Shown here in pieces: positions 15,443 through 24,170 of a stretch of DNA of 39,041 nucleotides. Numbering within the stretch: position 1 is the first letter of the stretch; every line of letters begins with the position of its first letter. This DNA comes from UBA4736 sp002404015. GTDB taxonomy: Bacteria > Chloroflexota > Dormibacteria > Dormibacterales > Dormibacteraceae. The notes beneath the pieces are model-generated. The model was not told where the DNA came from. It did no database searches and was given only the letters and a program-made list of their open reading frames with translations. Made by a program: the position numbers and the translations under genes. The stretch is from positions 1 to 39,041 of the forward strand of contig DAIOCN010000026.1 in assembly GCA_036747295.1 (NCBI GenBank), read 5' to 3'.

Positions 15443-15896
15443 ATGCCGATCTTCGAGGCGGTCGTCGGCGGCGAGGGGGCCCTGGAGCCGGGCTCGGTTC
15501 CGTTCCTCGAGGTGCCGGCGGACGTCGTGTCCAGCCTTGGCGGCGGTAAGCGGCCGAAGGTCTCGGTCACGGTCAACGGCCACACCTTCCGCAGCACGGT
15601 CGCGGTTTACAGCGGTCGCTTCTACCTGCCCCTGAACAGGGAGAACAGGAGCGCCGCCCGCGTCGACCTCGGCGACCGGGTCAGGGTGGCCCTGGAGCCC
15701 GACACGGTGCCGCGCGAGGTAGTCATACCTGAGCGGCTGGCCGCCGCGCTCCGCGCTCGCCCTGGGGCGCGCGAGGCCTTCGATGGGTTGGCCTACACGC
15801 TGCGCAAGGAGCACGCGGAGTCGGTTGAGCTCAGCCAAACAGGCGGAAACCGCCGATCGCCGCATCCGCAAGATCCTCGACAGGCTGCCCGGCTAG
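15443..15896 (+). CDS. DUF1905/YdeI-type protein, C-terminus frameshifted
   Basis: The N-terminal ~95 residues form the DUF1905 β-barrel (PFLEVPADVVSSLGGGKRPKV, HTFRSTVAVYSGRFYLPLN). They are followed by the OmdA/YdeI-type helical tail beginning AREAFDGLAYTLRKEHAESVE. At about 15832-15836 the reading frame breaks. Removing one A after CTC restores the expected ending AKQAETADRRIRKILDRLPG and a TAG at 15894-15896. Without the correction the frame runs 550 bases into the antisense of ligD. The family is linked to protection against some bacteriocins and to stress; the role here is unknown. It converges on the ligD polymerase gene, with stop codons overlapping. Confidence 0.7.
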
Positions 15897-16810
15897 GAGA
15901 CCGCGGCGGGGAGCTTCCGCTTCAGTTTAAGGACCGGCTCGAACAGGTCGCCCAGCCGCTGGAAGCGGTCGATGGCCGCCTCGGAGTCGAAGACCAGAAG
16001 GTTCGGGTCGCCCGTCTCCAGGCAGGTGGCCACCTCCTCCCAGGTCACGGGCGTCGAGACCGTGGGCCGGGCCCTGGCTCGCAGCGAGTAGACGTTGACG
16101 GTCGTCTTGTACTGGTCGTTCTGGCTCCAGTCGATCAGCACCTTGCCCTCGCGAAGCGTCTTGCGCTGCATGTGCACGACCAGGTCCGGATGCTCGCGCT
16201 CCAGCTTCTGGGCCAGCCCTTTGGAGATGAGCTTGGTCTGCTGGTAGTCCATCGGGGTGTTGATGGGCACGTAGAGCTGGAGGCCCTTGGAGCCCGAGGT
16301 CTTGCAGAAGGCGTGCATGCCGTGGGCTTCGAACCACTCGCGCAGCAGCGTTGCCACACCGCAGCACTCGACGATGGTCGCAGGCGGCCCCGGGTCCAGG
16401 TCGAACACCAGCATCCGGGGCTGGTCCAGCTTCTTGTAGAGCGATAGTGAGGTGTGCAGCTCGAGGCTGCCCAGCTGGGCCACCCAGACCAGGCTCGGCA
16501 GGTCCTGGACCATGCAGTAGTACATGTCCCGGTTGTTGCCCCCCGACCAGACGGTCGCCGTCTTGATCCAGGGCGGCCGGTGCTTGGGACAGTTCTTCTC
16601 GTAGAACGCCTCGCCCTCGACACCCTCCGGGTAGCGCTTGAGGGTGAGCGGGCGGTCCTTCAGGTGAGGCAGGATGGCGTCCGCGATCCGGGTGTAGTAG
16701 TCGATGACCTGGCCCTTGGTGAACCCGGATTCCGGGTACATGACCTTGTCGAGGTTGCTGAGGGAGAGGGTCCGCTCGCCGATCTTCACCTCGATGCGCT
16801 TGGAGGCCAT
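15893..16810 (-). CDS. ligD: LigD polymerase/primase domain protein
   Basis: This 305-residue stand-alone LigD polymerase domain (AEP primase superfamily) fills in and adds ribonucleotides at double-strand breaks during non-homologous end joining. Motif I LVFDLDPGPP supplies Asp137 and Asp139. SGSKGLQLYVP is the nucleotide-binding Ser-Lys motif, and IDWSQNDQYKTTVNVYSLRAR contains the third acidic residue. Start ATG 16808-16810 (MASKRIEVKIGE) lies 19 bases after the ligase stop, so it is co-transcribed. In mycobacteria this domain is fused to the ligase; here it is a separate subunit. No Ku gene is in the window. Confidence 0.9.
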   Translation of the reverse strand: MASKRIEVKIGERTLSLSNLDKVMYPESGFTKGQVIDYYTRIADAILPHLKDRPLTLKRYPEGVEGEAFYEKNCPKHRPPWIKTATVWSGGNNRDMYYCMVQDLPSLVWVAQLGSLELHTSLSLYKKLDQPRMLVFDLDPGPPATIVECCGVATLLREWFEAHGMHAFCKTSGSKGLQLYVPINTPMDYQQTKLISKGLAQKLEREHPDLVVHMQRKTLREGKVLIDWSQNDQYKTTVNVYSLRARARPTVSTPVTWEEVATCLETGDPNLLVFDSEAAIDRFQRLGDLFEPVLKLKRKLPAAVS

Positions 16811-16829
16811 CAGGACCGATGTCCCCGGT

Positions 16830-18269
16830 TCACTCGCGCACCACCTCGCGGGCGTCCTTGTCGTTGCGCAGGCCCTTGAAGGCCGGGGCCCGCAGCTGCC
16901 CGCCCTTGGTCCACTCGTTGAACTCGAACTCGGCGACCAGCTTGGGCTCCACGAAGTGGGCGGCACGGGGCGGCTTGCCGTCGTCGAAGGGGCTGTGGTC
17001 GATCTCGAGCGGCTTCATCAATGAGACCAATTTTTCCAGCATCGCCTCAGTGAAGCCAGTGCCGACCTTCCCTGCATAGATGAACTCCGACCCCCGCCAG
17101 TAGCCGACCAGGAGCGCCCCCGGCAGCCCTCGCCGGCGGCCCTCCCCTTCCAGCCAGCCGCCGATCACGAGCTCCTGGCGCATGTGGTTCTTGACCTTCA
17201 GCCAGGCCCCTGTGCGCTTCCCCTCCTCGTAGTGGCTGTCGAGCCGCTTGGCCATCACGCCTTCGAGGCCGCTCCGCTTGCTGCCCTCGAGCATCGCCGC
17301 GCCGTCGCCTCGCTGGTAGGCCGGCGTCTGCCAGTTGGTTCCGGCTAGGTTCAGCGCCTCGAGACCCTCCCGGCGCTCGGTATAGGGGCGGCCGTGCAGG
17401 TCGCGGCCGCCCAGGTAGATGGCGTCGAAGATCATGTAGACGACCGGCACCTCCCGCATCTTGCGGCGGATCTCGGTCTCCGAGTTGAGGCCCATCCGCT
17501 GCTGGAGCTGCTCGAAGGAGGGCACGCCCCGGGGGCCGAGGGCCACTATCTCGCCGTCGAGCACGGCCGAGACCGAGCCCAGCTCTTCGGTCAGGGGGCG
17601 CAGCTCGGGGTAGCGTTTGGTCACATCCTCCTGGTTGCGCGTCATGAGCCGAAACGTGCCCCCGTCCGAGAAGGCCACCGCCCGGATGCCGTCCCACTTG
17701 AACTCGAAGCCGTACTGGTCGTCGGGCTGGGGGAGGTCCTTCGACAGCTTGGCCATCATCGGCACCGCGCGTTCGGGCATGGGCACCCGGTCGGGATCCT
17801 GGGGCGGGTCCATCCGGTGCATCATCCAGTCCTTGCCGCGCGTCTGGAAAAGCACGTAGCGGCCTTTCAGCCGGCGACCCTGCAGGGTGACCATCACCTC
17901 CGGCTTCTTGGCGTCCATCTCCCACTTGTGCGTCTCGTAAACGCCCTCATCCCAGACCGCCACGCGGCCGGCGCCGTAGCTGCCCTCAGGGATGCTGCCC
18001 TCGAAGTCGATGTAGCCGATCGGGTGGTCCTCGACGTGCACCGCCAGGTGGTTGCGCTTGGGGTCGGGCGGGATGCCCTTGGGCACGGCCCAGGACACCA
18101 GCACCCCGTCGCGCTCAAGCCGGAAATCCCAGTGCAGGCGTGTGGCGTGGTGCTGCTGGACCACGAAGCGGGGCAGTTTCGGCTTACGCCGGCCGCGCCC
18201 GGCCTCGCCGCTCGGCTCGGCCGTACGCTCGAAGTCGCGCTTGCCCCGGTACTCGCGCAACTTGCCCAC
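16830..18269 (-). CDS. ligD: LigD: 3'-phosphoesterase plus ATP-dependent DNA ligase
   Basis: This 479-residue protein begins with a 3'-phosphoesterase domain (about 35-150; QQHHATRLHWDFRLE, VEDHPIGYIDFEG, PEGSYGAG). The ATP-dependent ligase follows, with motif I FKWDGIR and adenylated Lys191, motif III VYMIFDAIYL, motif IV LEGVMAKRLDS, motif V AWLKVKN, and a C-terminal OB fold (LVIGGWLEGEGRR). It heals and seals broken DNA ends in NHEJ. The order PE-Lig with the polymerase as the next gene differs from the Pol-PE-Lig fusion of mycobacteria and Pseudomonas. GTG 18269 is preceded by TACCTT at five bases. Confidence 0.92.
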   Translation of the reverse strand: MGKLREYRGKRDFERTAEPSGEAGRGRRKPKLPRFVVQQHHATRLHWDFRLERDGVLVSWAVPKGIPPDPKRNHLAVHVEDHPIGYIDFEGSIPEGSYGAGRVAVWDEGVYETHKWEMDAKKPEVMVTLQGRRLKGRYVLFQTRGKDWMMHRMDPPQDPDRVPMPERAVPMMAKLSKDLPQPDDQYGFEFKWDGIRAVAFSDGGTFRLMTRNQEDVTKRYPELRPLTEELGSVSAVLDGEIVALGPRGVPSFEQLQQRMGLNSETEIRRKMREVPVVYMIFDAIYLGGRDLHGRPYTERREGLEALNLAGTNWQTPAYQRGDGAAMLEGSKRSGLEGVMAKRLDSHYEEGKRTGAWLKVKNHMRQELVIGGWLEGEGRRRGLPGALLVGYWRGSEFIYAGKVGTGFTEAMLEKLVSLMKPLEIDHSPFDDGKPPRAAHFVEPKLVAEFEFNEWTKGGQLRAPAFKGLRNDKDAREVVRE

Positions 18270-18274
18270 GACTC

Positions 18275-18280
18275 AAGGTA
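18275..18280 (-). promoter_or_regulatory. -10-like box for ligD
   Basis: TACCTT on the minus strand ends five bases before GTG 18269. The divergent gene starts at 18297, so this 27-base gap must hold both promoters. Confidence 0.4.
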
Positions 18281-18296
18281 CCCACAAACTGGTCAC

Positions 18297-18797
18297 GTGA
18301 AGACGGCGGCCGGTCTCGTGGTCCTGCTGCTGCTGGACGTCGCGCTGGCGGTCGGCGCCGGGGTCGGGATCGCCCGCGCCCAGCCGGTGCTGGAGCAGGC
18401 GGTCGGGACCACGCTGACCCGGGAGGCCTACGAGGGACGCACCCGCGCTCGCGCGTCGGCGCCCGCCTACGCGCCCACTTACAGCGCCTATCTCAGCCCG
18501 GTCGCCTTCACCGCGCTGGAGCAGAGCTCCAACCTGGCGACAACCGCGGGCCACCCGGTCTGGGTCGTCACCGTCCACACCTTCCACCACTGCGTAGACT
18601 GCGCGGCGGAACTGCCGACCGCCGGTAATTGGGTCTACAGCGTGGTCTACGACGCCCAGAGCGGCCGGGAGGTCGACTACTGCTCCGGCTGCGCGCTGCT
18701 CTCGGCGAGCCGCTACGACACGGTCGGCGAGAGAGCCCTGACGGCGACCCCGGACTGGATCCGGGAGGCGATGGCAAAGCGCTTCTGGCTGCCCTGA
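18297..18797 (+). CDS. secreted or anchored protein with two CxxC pairs, unknown
   Basis: This 166-residue protein starts with a hydrophobic segment (AGLVVLLLLDVALAVGAGVGIA) that could be a signal peptide or anchor. The rest is extracytoplasmic in character. Two cysteine pairs stand out: HHCVDCAAEL and DYCSGCALL, about 30 residues apart, which may bind a metal or form disulfides. I do not recognise the family. GTG 18297 lies 27 bases from the divergent ligD start. Confidence 0.65.
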   Translation: MKTAAGLVVLLLLDVALAVGAGVGIARAQPVLEQAVGTTLTREAYEGRTRARASAPAYAPTYSAYLSPVAFTALEQSSNLATTAGHPVWVVTVHTFHHCVDCAAELPTAGNWVYSVVYDAQSGREVDYCSGCALLSASRYDTVGERALTATPDWIREAMAKRFWLP

Positions 18798-18897
18798 GCC
18801 GGCGGTCGGCGCCGCTCCTGGCGTGCGAGCCGGACAGGCGGGAGGTAATCGTCGATTACAGTTGCGGGGTCGATTTTCGCAGCTGATTCCGGAGGAG

Positions 18898-19362
18898 GTG
18901 GGGCAAATAGGTATCTTCCGCAAGGCCTACTCGGTATTCGGCGCGCTGATGATGCTCCAGTTCTTCCTCCAGCTCTACTTCATCGCCAGCGCTCTCTTCA
19001 CGATCATCGCCGCCAACGACAACGCCAAGGACGTCTACGCGGCGTTCAAGAACGCCGACACATTCGCCGGTCTGCACGCGGCGAACGGGGACCTCATCGG
19101 GCTCACGATCCTGATCATGTTGGGGTTGTCTTTCGGCGCCCGCTACCCCTGGCGAACAACCATCCTGACCGGGGTCCTGTTCGTGCTCCTGGTCATCCAG
19201 AGCTTTCTCGCTCACGTACCCGTTGGGGCAATCGCCGGGCTACATGGCATCAACGCGCTGATCCTGCTCGGGCTGGGTGGCTACCTGACCGGTCGGAACT
19301 GGGCCTTCGGCGGCCGATCGCAGGAACCCGCGGCGGGAGGCGCCGAACCGCTCATCCCTTGA
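18898..19362 (+). CDS. four-span membrane protein, DUF6220-like
   Basis: This protein of about 154 residues has four hydrophobic helices: MMLQFFLQLYFIASALFTII, GLTILIMLGLSFGARY, TILTGVLFVLLVIQSFLAH and GLHGINALILLGLGGYLTG. The HG near helix 4 and the overall layout resemble DUF6220 proteins, which have no known function. GGAGGAG touches the GTG used here, an unusually short spacer, so initiation might instead use a codon a few triplets later or the longer frame from 18823. Its stop overlaps the TTG start of the 962-residue fusion (TTGA). Confidence 0.7.
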   Translation: MGQIGIFRKAYSVFGALMMLQFFLQLYFIASALFTIIAANDNAKDVYAAFKNADTFAGLHAANGDLIGLTILIMLGLSFGARYPWRTTILTGVLFVLLVIQSFLAHVPVGAIAGLHGINALILLGLGGYLTGRNWAFGGRSQEPAAGGAEPLIP

Positions 19363-22247
19363 CGCAACCAACCGCTCACGACCTCCTCCTCGATTTCGAC
19401 GAGTTGCGGGGCCGCCTGGCGGCTCTGGCGGAGGTCGCTCCAGGGGGTGAGAGGTGGTGGCTGGACATCTTTCTCCTGGCGAGCGGGCTGGAGCAGATCC
19501 TGGAGGACTTCGTCCACGGGGGCGGCGCTGACCTCGCGAAGGCCGCGGCGCTGCTGGGAAACCGGGCGAATGCCGCCGCGCGAACGGCAGCCGCGGTTGC
19601 GGCGCGCGGCTCCGACCTACGATTCCACCTGCGCTGGGCGCGCCGGCGGGGCGCCCTCGGCGGGGTCCGCGGGGACCTCCGGACCGTCAGCGATGGAGCC
19701 GCGGAGATGGTCGTCGCGGCCTCTCCGGCCGGGCTCCCGGCCGACCTCCTGGCCAGGATTCGAGCGTTGGCGGCGGCCGACCTGCCGGTTCCACTTCTCC
19801 GAGGCGTCCTCAAGCTGCCGACCAGCTTCCGCAGCCTCGACCAGCGGCCAGGCGACTGCGGCCGTTTGGCCGCGCTGTTCGCCGCCGGCCGCCCCGACCG
19901 CGAGCGGGCCATCCTCGTGGTGGGCGTCCGCACCTCCGGCAGCTATTTGGCGCCGCTCTGCGCCGCTCACCTCCGGGCAATCGGGTACCAGCGGGTCACG
20001 GTGATGACGATCCGCCCGGGCCGCCCGCCGCTGCCCGAAGACGTCGCCGGGCTGCGGGCCGCGGCGGAGGCCGGTGCTCTCTGCCTTCTCTGCGATGACC
20101 CGCCGAAGACCGGACGCGCCCTCGCGCTGGCCGCTCGGGAGATGCAGTCGATGGGCTTCGATCGAGCCGCGATCATTTTGGGAGTGGCGCTTTTCGGCGC
20201 CGGTTCCACGGTGCCGCAGCGGCTGCGTCAATACGAGACCTACGCGCTGCCCTGGGAGCGATGGAGCGTTCATGACCAGCTGGATCCGGCGGCGGTCGAG
20301 ACGGCCCTGAGACCCGTCTTCGCGGCTCGCGAGGAGACGATCAAATCAGTCGAGCGCCTGGCTCTGCCGATGGCCGCCGATCCCAGGTCCGGGGCGATGT
20401 CCCGCCGCCACGTCCGCGCTCTCTATCGGTTGAAGACCGCGCAGCGGCGCCGGACGCTCGATCGCCTGGTCTACGTCAAGGGCACCGGGACAGGGTGGCT
20501 GGGCGACCACTCGGGCGAGGTGGCGGCGGCACTGAGCGAGTTCGTCCCCGAGGTCTACGCGGCTCGTGACGGCCTCATGTATCGGCGCTGGCTGCCGGAC
20601 CAGTGGCGCGTTTCGCTGTCCGAGCCGGAGACGTGCGAACGCCTGCTCGACACGGTTCCGGCCTACGTGCTGGCCCGGAGCACGGCGTTGGCGGTGCGGG
20701 AGGACGTAAGCGTCCGGCTGGGCCCCGACGGACCGCTCTGGAAGCTCACCAGCGACTTCCTCGGTCGCGGCTTCGGGAGGGCCGGCATCGCTGCGCGACC
20801 GGTCACGATGCGGGCGGCCAGGTACCTGCTCAGGACGGACAGACCCTCCGTGGTGGACGCGAGCATGGGTGTCACCCAGTGGTTCGCGGCGCCGGACACC
20901 GGGCGCGTGCTGAAGGTCGATTTCGACGAGCGTGCCTTTGCCAACCAGGATTCCGCGATCGACCAGGTCTTCTGCTATGACGCGCTGTTCGACCTGGCCG
21001 CCGCTGCCGCCGACCTGGACTCCCTGGTGGCGATCGAGGGTACCGAAAACCTCGCCGAGTCACTGCGCCGGCGCTACGCACGTATCGCGGGCGCTGAGGT
21101 GGACGCCGAACGCTGGCTGCTTTACCAGCTCCTCCACCTCGACAACTTTCGGCGCTACCTCGCCGAGATCGTTTCGGAGACTGGCGGTCCGGCCGCGCCG
21201 ACCACCTCGGCCGAGACCTCGCCGGTCGCTCCTGGCATGACCGTGGCGGAGCTGGCGGCGATGTCCGCCGGCGCCGAAAGAGCTCTAGCGCGTAGCCATC
21301 AGCGCTACTTCTCCGAGACTTTCTTGAGCGCGCTCGAGCCTTCTCTCGACGGGCCTGTCTGGGCCATCGACATCGACGGCGTCCTGGAGACCAGAGAGCT
21401 CGGCCACCCCGCTCTGACGCCGGCCGGGGCGATCGCGCTGCGCGCGCTCCTGGCCCACGGGTTCCGGCCGGTCCTGGTCACGGGGCGCAGCCTCGCCGAG
21501 GTGCGCGAGCGCTGCTCCAACTATCGCCTCCCAGGGGGCGTTGCGGAGTACGGCGCGATCGTCTACGACCACTCCAGCGACCAAGCGGTGCACCTGGCCG
21601 GCGAAGAAGCCAGGTCGCGCATGGACGCGGTGCGAGCCGCCCTCGCGGTCGAGCTTCGCGTCGTGCTCGACCCCGCGTACTCAGTGGTGGTCAGGGCTCG
21701 ATTCATCGGCCAGGACGGCGCCTCCAGGCCGCTGGCCCAGGACCTCGTCCAGAGAGCACTGGATCGTGCCGGAGCCTGCGGCAGGGTCGTCGTCGTCCAT
21801 GGCGAATCGCAGAGCGACTTCGTCGATCAATCCCTGGACAAGGGAACGGGCCTGGCCGGCCTCCTGAGCCTCCTCGACCGAACCAGCGGCTCGGCAGGAT
21901 CGGCGGGCCGCGTCGCGGTTGCGATCGGCGACACCCTGACCGACCTCCCGATGTTCGCCCGGGCCGACAGGAGCTACGCCCCTGCCAACGCCGACCCCCA
22001 AGTCAAAGCGGCTGCCGGCGCAGGCCTGGTCAGACTGATGGCCTCCGCCTGCCAGGCGGGCCTCGGGCTGGCCGTGAAGGAGGTGCTGGGCCACGCACCT
22101 GGCGCCTGCCCCCGATGCTCTCTGGGTGCGACCGACCGCAGGCGCAAAGTCCTCCTGACGCTCCTCTCCGCCCAGGACGAAGGTCCGGCGGGCAAGCTGC
22201 GGCGGATCGCGCAGGCCGGGCGGCTGCTGCGGTTAGTCAGCGATTGA
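19359..22247 (+). CDS. PRTase / kinase-like / HAD phosphatase fusion protein
   Basis: This 962-residue multidomain protein is not one I can name. Residues 1-150 are helical. About 150-330 looks like a type I phosphoribosyltransferase, with ILVVGVRTSGSYLAP and the PRPP-loop-like LLCDDPPKTGRALALA (near 244). About 360-640 resembles a kinase-like nucleotide-binding region (YVKGTGTGWLGDHSGE near 375; DTGRVLKVDFDE). About 665-905 is a HAD hydrolase of the Cof/sucrose-phosphatase type: WAIDIDGVLE with Asp671 and Asp673, VLVTGRS, and GDTLTDLPMFARAD near 857. The tail has CPRC. The combination suggests synthesis of a phosphorylated ribosyl metabolite followed by dephosphorylation. The TTG start is coupled to the DUF6220-like gene, and a GT4 enzyme follows. 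Confidence 0.75.
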   Translation: MTQPTAHDLLLDFDELRGRLAALAEVAPGGERWWLDIFLLASGLEQILEDFVHGGGADLAKAAALLGNRANAAARTAAAVAARGSDLRFHLRWARRRGALGGVRGDLRTVSDGAAEMVVAASPAGLPADLLARIRALAAADLPVPLLRGVLKLPTSFRSLDQRPGDCGRLAALFAAGRPDRERAILVVGVRTSGSYLAPLCAAHLRAIGYQRVTVMTIRPGRPPLPEDVAGLRAAAEAGALCLLCDDPPKTGRALALAAREMQSMGFDRAAIILGVALFGAGSTVPQRLRQYETYALPWERWSVHDQLDPAAVETALRPVFAAREETIKSVERLALPMAADPRSGAMSRRHVRALYRLKTAQRRRTLDRLVYVKGTGTGWLGDHSGEVAAALSEFVPEVYAARDGLMYRRWLPDQWRVSLSEPETCERLLDTVPAYVLARSTALAVREDVSVRLGPDGPLWKLTSDFLGRGFGRAGIAARPVTMRAARYLLRTDRPSVVDASMGVTQWFAAPDTGRVLKVDFDERAFANQDSAIDQVFCYDALFDLAAAAADLDSLVAIEGTENLAESLRRRYARIAGAEVDAERWLLYQLLHLDNFRRYLAEIVSETGGPAAPTTSAETSPVAPGMTVAELAAMSAGAERALARSHQRYFSETFLSALEPSLDGPVWAIDIDGVLETRELGHPALTPAGAIALRALLAHGFRPVLVTGRSLAEVRERCSNYRLPGGVAEYGAIVYDHSSDQAVHLAGEEARSRMDAVRAALAVELRVVLDPAYSVVVRARFIGQDGASRPLAQDLVQRALDRAGACGRVVVVHGESQSDFVDQSLDKGTGLAGLLSLLDRTSGSAGSAGRVAVAIGDTLTDLPMFARADRSYAPANADPQVKAAAGAGLVRLMASACQAGLGLAVKEVLGHAPGACPRCSLGATDRRRKVLLTLLSAQDEGPAGKLRRIAQAGRLLRLVSD

Positions 22248-22294
22248 GGCCGGCCCTTCCAGCTCGCAGTTTCGCTGTCCACGCAACTCGAACC

Positions 22295-23455
22295 ATGTAC
22301 AAACCGCCTCCGAGCCGCAAGCTTGAGCAGATGGAGGGAGAGGGGTCTTTAGACCAGGGTTCTGCCACGGCACGGAGCCGCGCCGGGGCCGCGGTGTTCG
22401 TGATCGGCGAGGAGGTCCCCAGCGTCGAGGATGAGGCCCAGGCCATCCTCGTCCGCCAGCTGACCCGGCGACTCTCCCAGCTCGGGCCGACGCAGCTGTA
22501 CACGATCGGCAAGCAATCCGCGCCTGACGCCATCCGGATGCCGGGCGCCCGGCCGCTGCTGAGCATCCCGATGGCGCTGGAGCTCTGGCGGCACCGGCCA
22601 GCGGTGGTCTTCTACGTGTTCCCGGCGACCGTGTTTGCCATGCTGCGCGCACGCCTGTTCAGCATTCTCAGCAGGGGTGCGCGGGTGGTCATCGTGTCGC
22701 CTCAACCCGCCCGTCGCAGGCGGTGGTCGGGCCCCCTGGCTCGCATGCTCTGGCCGGCGCTGGTCATGGTCGACTCACAGGCCGAGCTGCAGGCGGCACA
22801 GCGGGTCAGCGGGCGCGCGGCGAGGTTCATGATGGGGGTGGATACCCGCCGTTTCCGGCCGGCGGCCGCGGACGAGAAACGGGTGCTGCGAAAGCGCTGG
22901 GGGCTGCCGGCCGAAGGCCGGATAGTGCTCCACGTCGGTCATCTGAAGCGCAGCCGGAACCTTGGCGTGATGATCGAGCTCGCGCGCCGGCCCGGCGTCG
23001 TCCCGGTCATGCTTGCGAGCGCTCTCCGCAGTCCCGAGTCGGAGCCTCTGAGAGCCGACCTGGCCAGGGCGGGCGTACTGGTGCTGGACGGCTACCAGGC
23101 CGACATCGAGGATCTCTACCGAGCGGCGGACTGCTACGTCTTCCCGGTGCGGTCCCACCTGGGCGCGGTCGCGATGCCGCTTTCGGTGCTCGAGGCCCTC
23201 GCCTGCGACGTTCCCGTCGCAACGACCCGATTCGGCGTCCTCCCGGAGCTGTTCGCCGGTGTTCCCGGAGTGATTTTCGGGGACAGCGACCCGGAGCTGG
23301 TGGCCGCGGTCGAAAGGCTGCTCGAAGAACCACAGACCACGAGTCACCTGGTTGAGAAGTACTCCTGGGAAGCGGCCGTCAACGGCATCCTCGAACAGAC
23401 GCCCTGGCCCGCGCCGACCCGCGGCGGAGCTTCGGGTCAGGACCGACGCGGTTGA
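22295..23455 (+). CDS. glycosyltransferase family 4
   Basis: This GT-B fold glycosyltransferase has about 386 residues. The N-terminal domain is divergent. The C-terminal domain is typical of GT4: GRIVLHVGHLKRSRNLGVMI, LDGYQADIEDLYRAADCYVF and the donor-binding MPLSVLEALACDVPVATTRF with the conserved Glu. It probably adds a nucleotide-activated sugar to a cytosolic acceptor. The gene starts 47 bases after the fusion-protein stop, so its acceptor may be that enzyme's product. ATG 22295 has no clear ribosome site; ATG 22331 (MEGEGSLD) is an alternative. Confidence 0.8.
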   Translation: MYKPPPSRKLEQMEGEGSLDQGSATARSRAGAAVFVIGEEVPSVEDEAQAILVRQLTRRLSQLGPTQLYTIGKQSAPDAIRMPGARPLLSIPMALELWRHRPAVVFYVFPATVFAMLRARLFSILSRGARVVIVSPQPARRRRWSGPLARMLWPALVMVDSQAELQAAQRVSGRAARFMMGVDTRRFRPAAADEKRVLRKRWGLPAEGRIVLHVGHLKRSRNLGVMIELARRPGVVPVMLASALRSPESEPLRADLARAGVLVLDGYQADIEDLYRAADCYVFPVRSHLGAVAMPLSVLEALACDVPVATTRFGVLPELFAGVPGVIFGDSDPELVAAVERLLEEPQTTSHLVEKYSWEAAVNGILEQTPWPAPTRGGASGQDRRG

Positions 23456-23473
23456 GTTCCGACTGAACGGTCT

Positions 23474-23495
23474 CTCCCGGCTTCAGTCCCGGGAG
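23474..23495. terminator. bidirectional hairpin between convergent genes
   Basis: CTCCCGG (23474-23480) pairs with CCGGGAG (23489-23495) around an eight-base loop. It lies 18 bases after the GT4 stop and contains the stop codon of the opposing DinB gene, so it could end transcription from both sides. There is no T-tract. Confidence 0.5.
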
Positions 23496-24001
23496 CCGGC
23501 CGCTCGGGCGGCCAGGTCGTCCCAGGTCGCCCGGATTGAGCCCATGTGCCAGCGAATGTGGTACGGGAGGGTCCCCCCCAGGAATTCCTCGACCGTCGTG
23601 GGCCCGGTGAAGAAGGTCCCCGGCGCCGCCAGCTGGGTGTCGCTCAGGCCCCGCATGAAGGCCGCCATCTCGGCCGCCTCGTCGTCCAGGAACTTCAGCG
23701 TCTCGCCATGGTCGGGATCGGGGTTTTCCGCCGCGTGGCGCTGGTTCGGGTTCTCGGTCGGCAGAGGCGGGTCCTCGCCCCGGATCCACGCCTGGCAGCG
23801 AGCGCGATTCCTCATGTAGCCGGTGCCGACGTGGTGGGCGATCGTGCCGACCGGCCGGCCCTCATCCTCGTCTCCCCTCCGGATCTCCGGGTGGTTGAGC
23901 CCCTTGGCGCCCCACTGCTCGGGTGTGGCGTTCTTCAGGAAGTCATAGAACTCCTGGTGGGTGGCGAGGAACTGGTCGGCGAGCTGTTCGGCGCGGCCCA
24001 T
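23483..24001 (-). CDS. DinB-family protein
   Basis: This 172-residue DinB-like four-helix protein starts with EQLADQFLATHQEFYDFL. VGTIAHHVGTGYM supplies the central histidines and LPYHIRWHMGSI the last two, consistent with a three-His metal site. Its length and insert (GEDPPLPTENPNQRH) differ from the DinB protein at 13654. Family members bind Zn or Ni and often conjugate thiols; the substrate is unknown. TATCGT lies 11 bases upstream of the ATG. Confidence 0.72.
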   Translation of the reverse strand: MGRAEQLADQFLATHQEFYDFLKNATPEQWGAKGLNHPEIRRGDEDEGRPVGTIAHHVGTGYMRNRARCQAWIRGEDPPLPTENPNQRHAAENPDPDHGETLKFLDDEAAEMAAFMRGLSDTQLAAPGTFFTGPTTVEEFLGGTLPYHIRWHMGSIRATWDDLAARAAGSRD

Positions 24002-24170
24002 CTACAGCACAAACGATAGCGATTTGGGCACGCGCCCACCAATCCGCCGAGCGGCACCCTCCGGTCGTGGGCTGAGGCCGCTTCGCCCGGTCTCTTAACA
24101 GGCTCTCTAGGCGCCTTCGTGAGCCCGTCCTAACCTCACCCCACATCCCACGCACAGGAGGTCGGAGCTT
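24002..24170. other. intergenic, leader of a small membrane gene
   Basis: No gene is seen in this stretch. It holds a TAACCT hexamer (24131-24136) that could be a promoter -10 and, at its end, a near-perfect ribosome binding site AGGAGG (24156-24161) nine bases before TTG 24171. Confidence 0.45.

Noticed and set aside
15897..16447. extension of the DUF1905 frame into the ligD region
   Set aside because: It exists only because of the one-base shift at about 15835 and is antisense to the LigD polymerase motifs.
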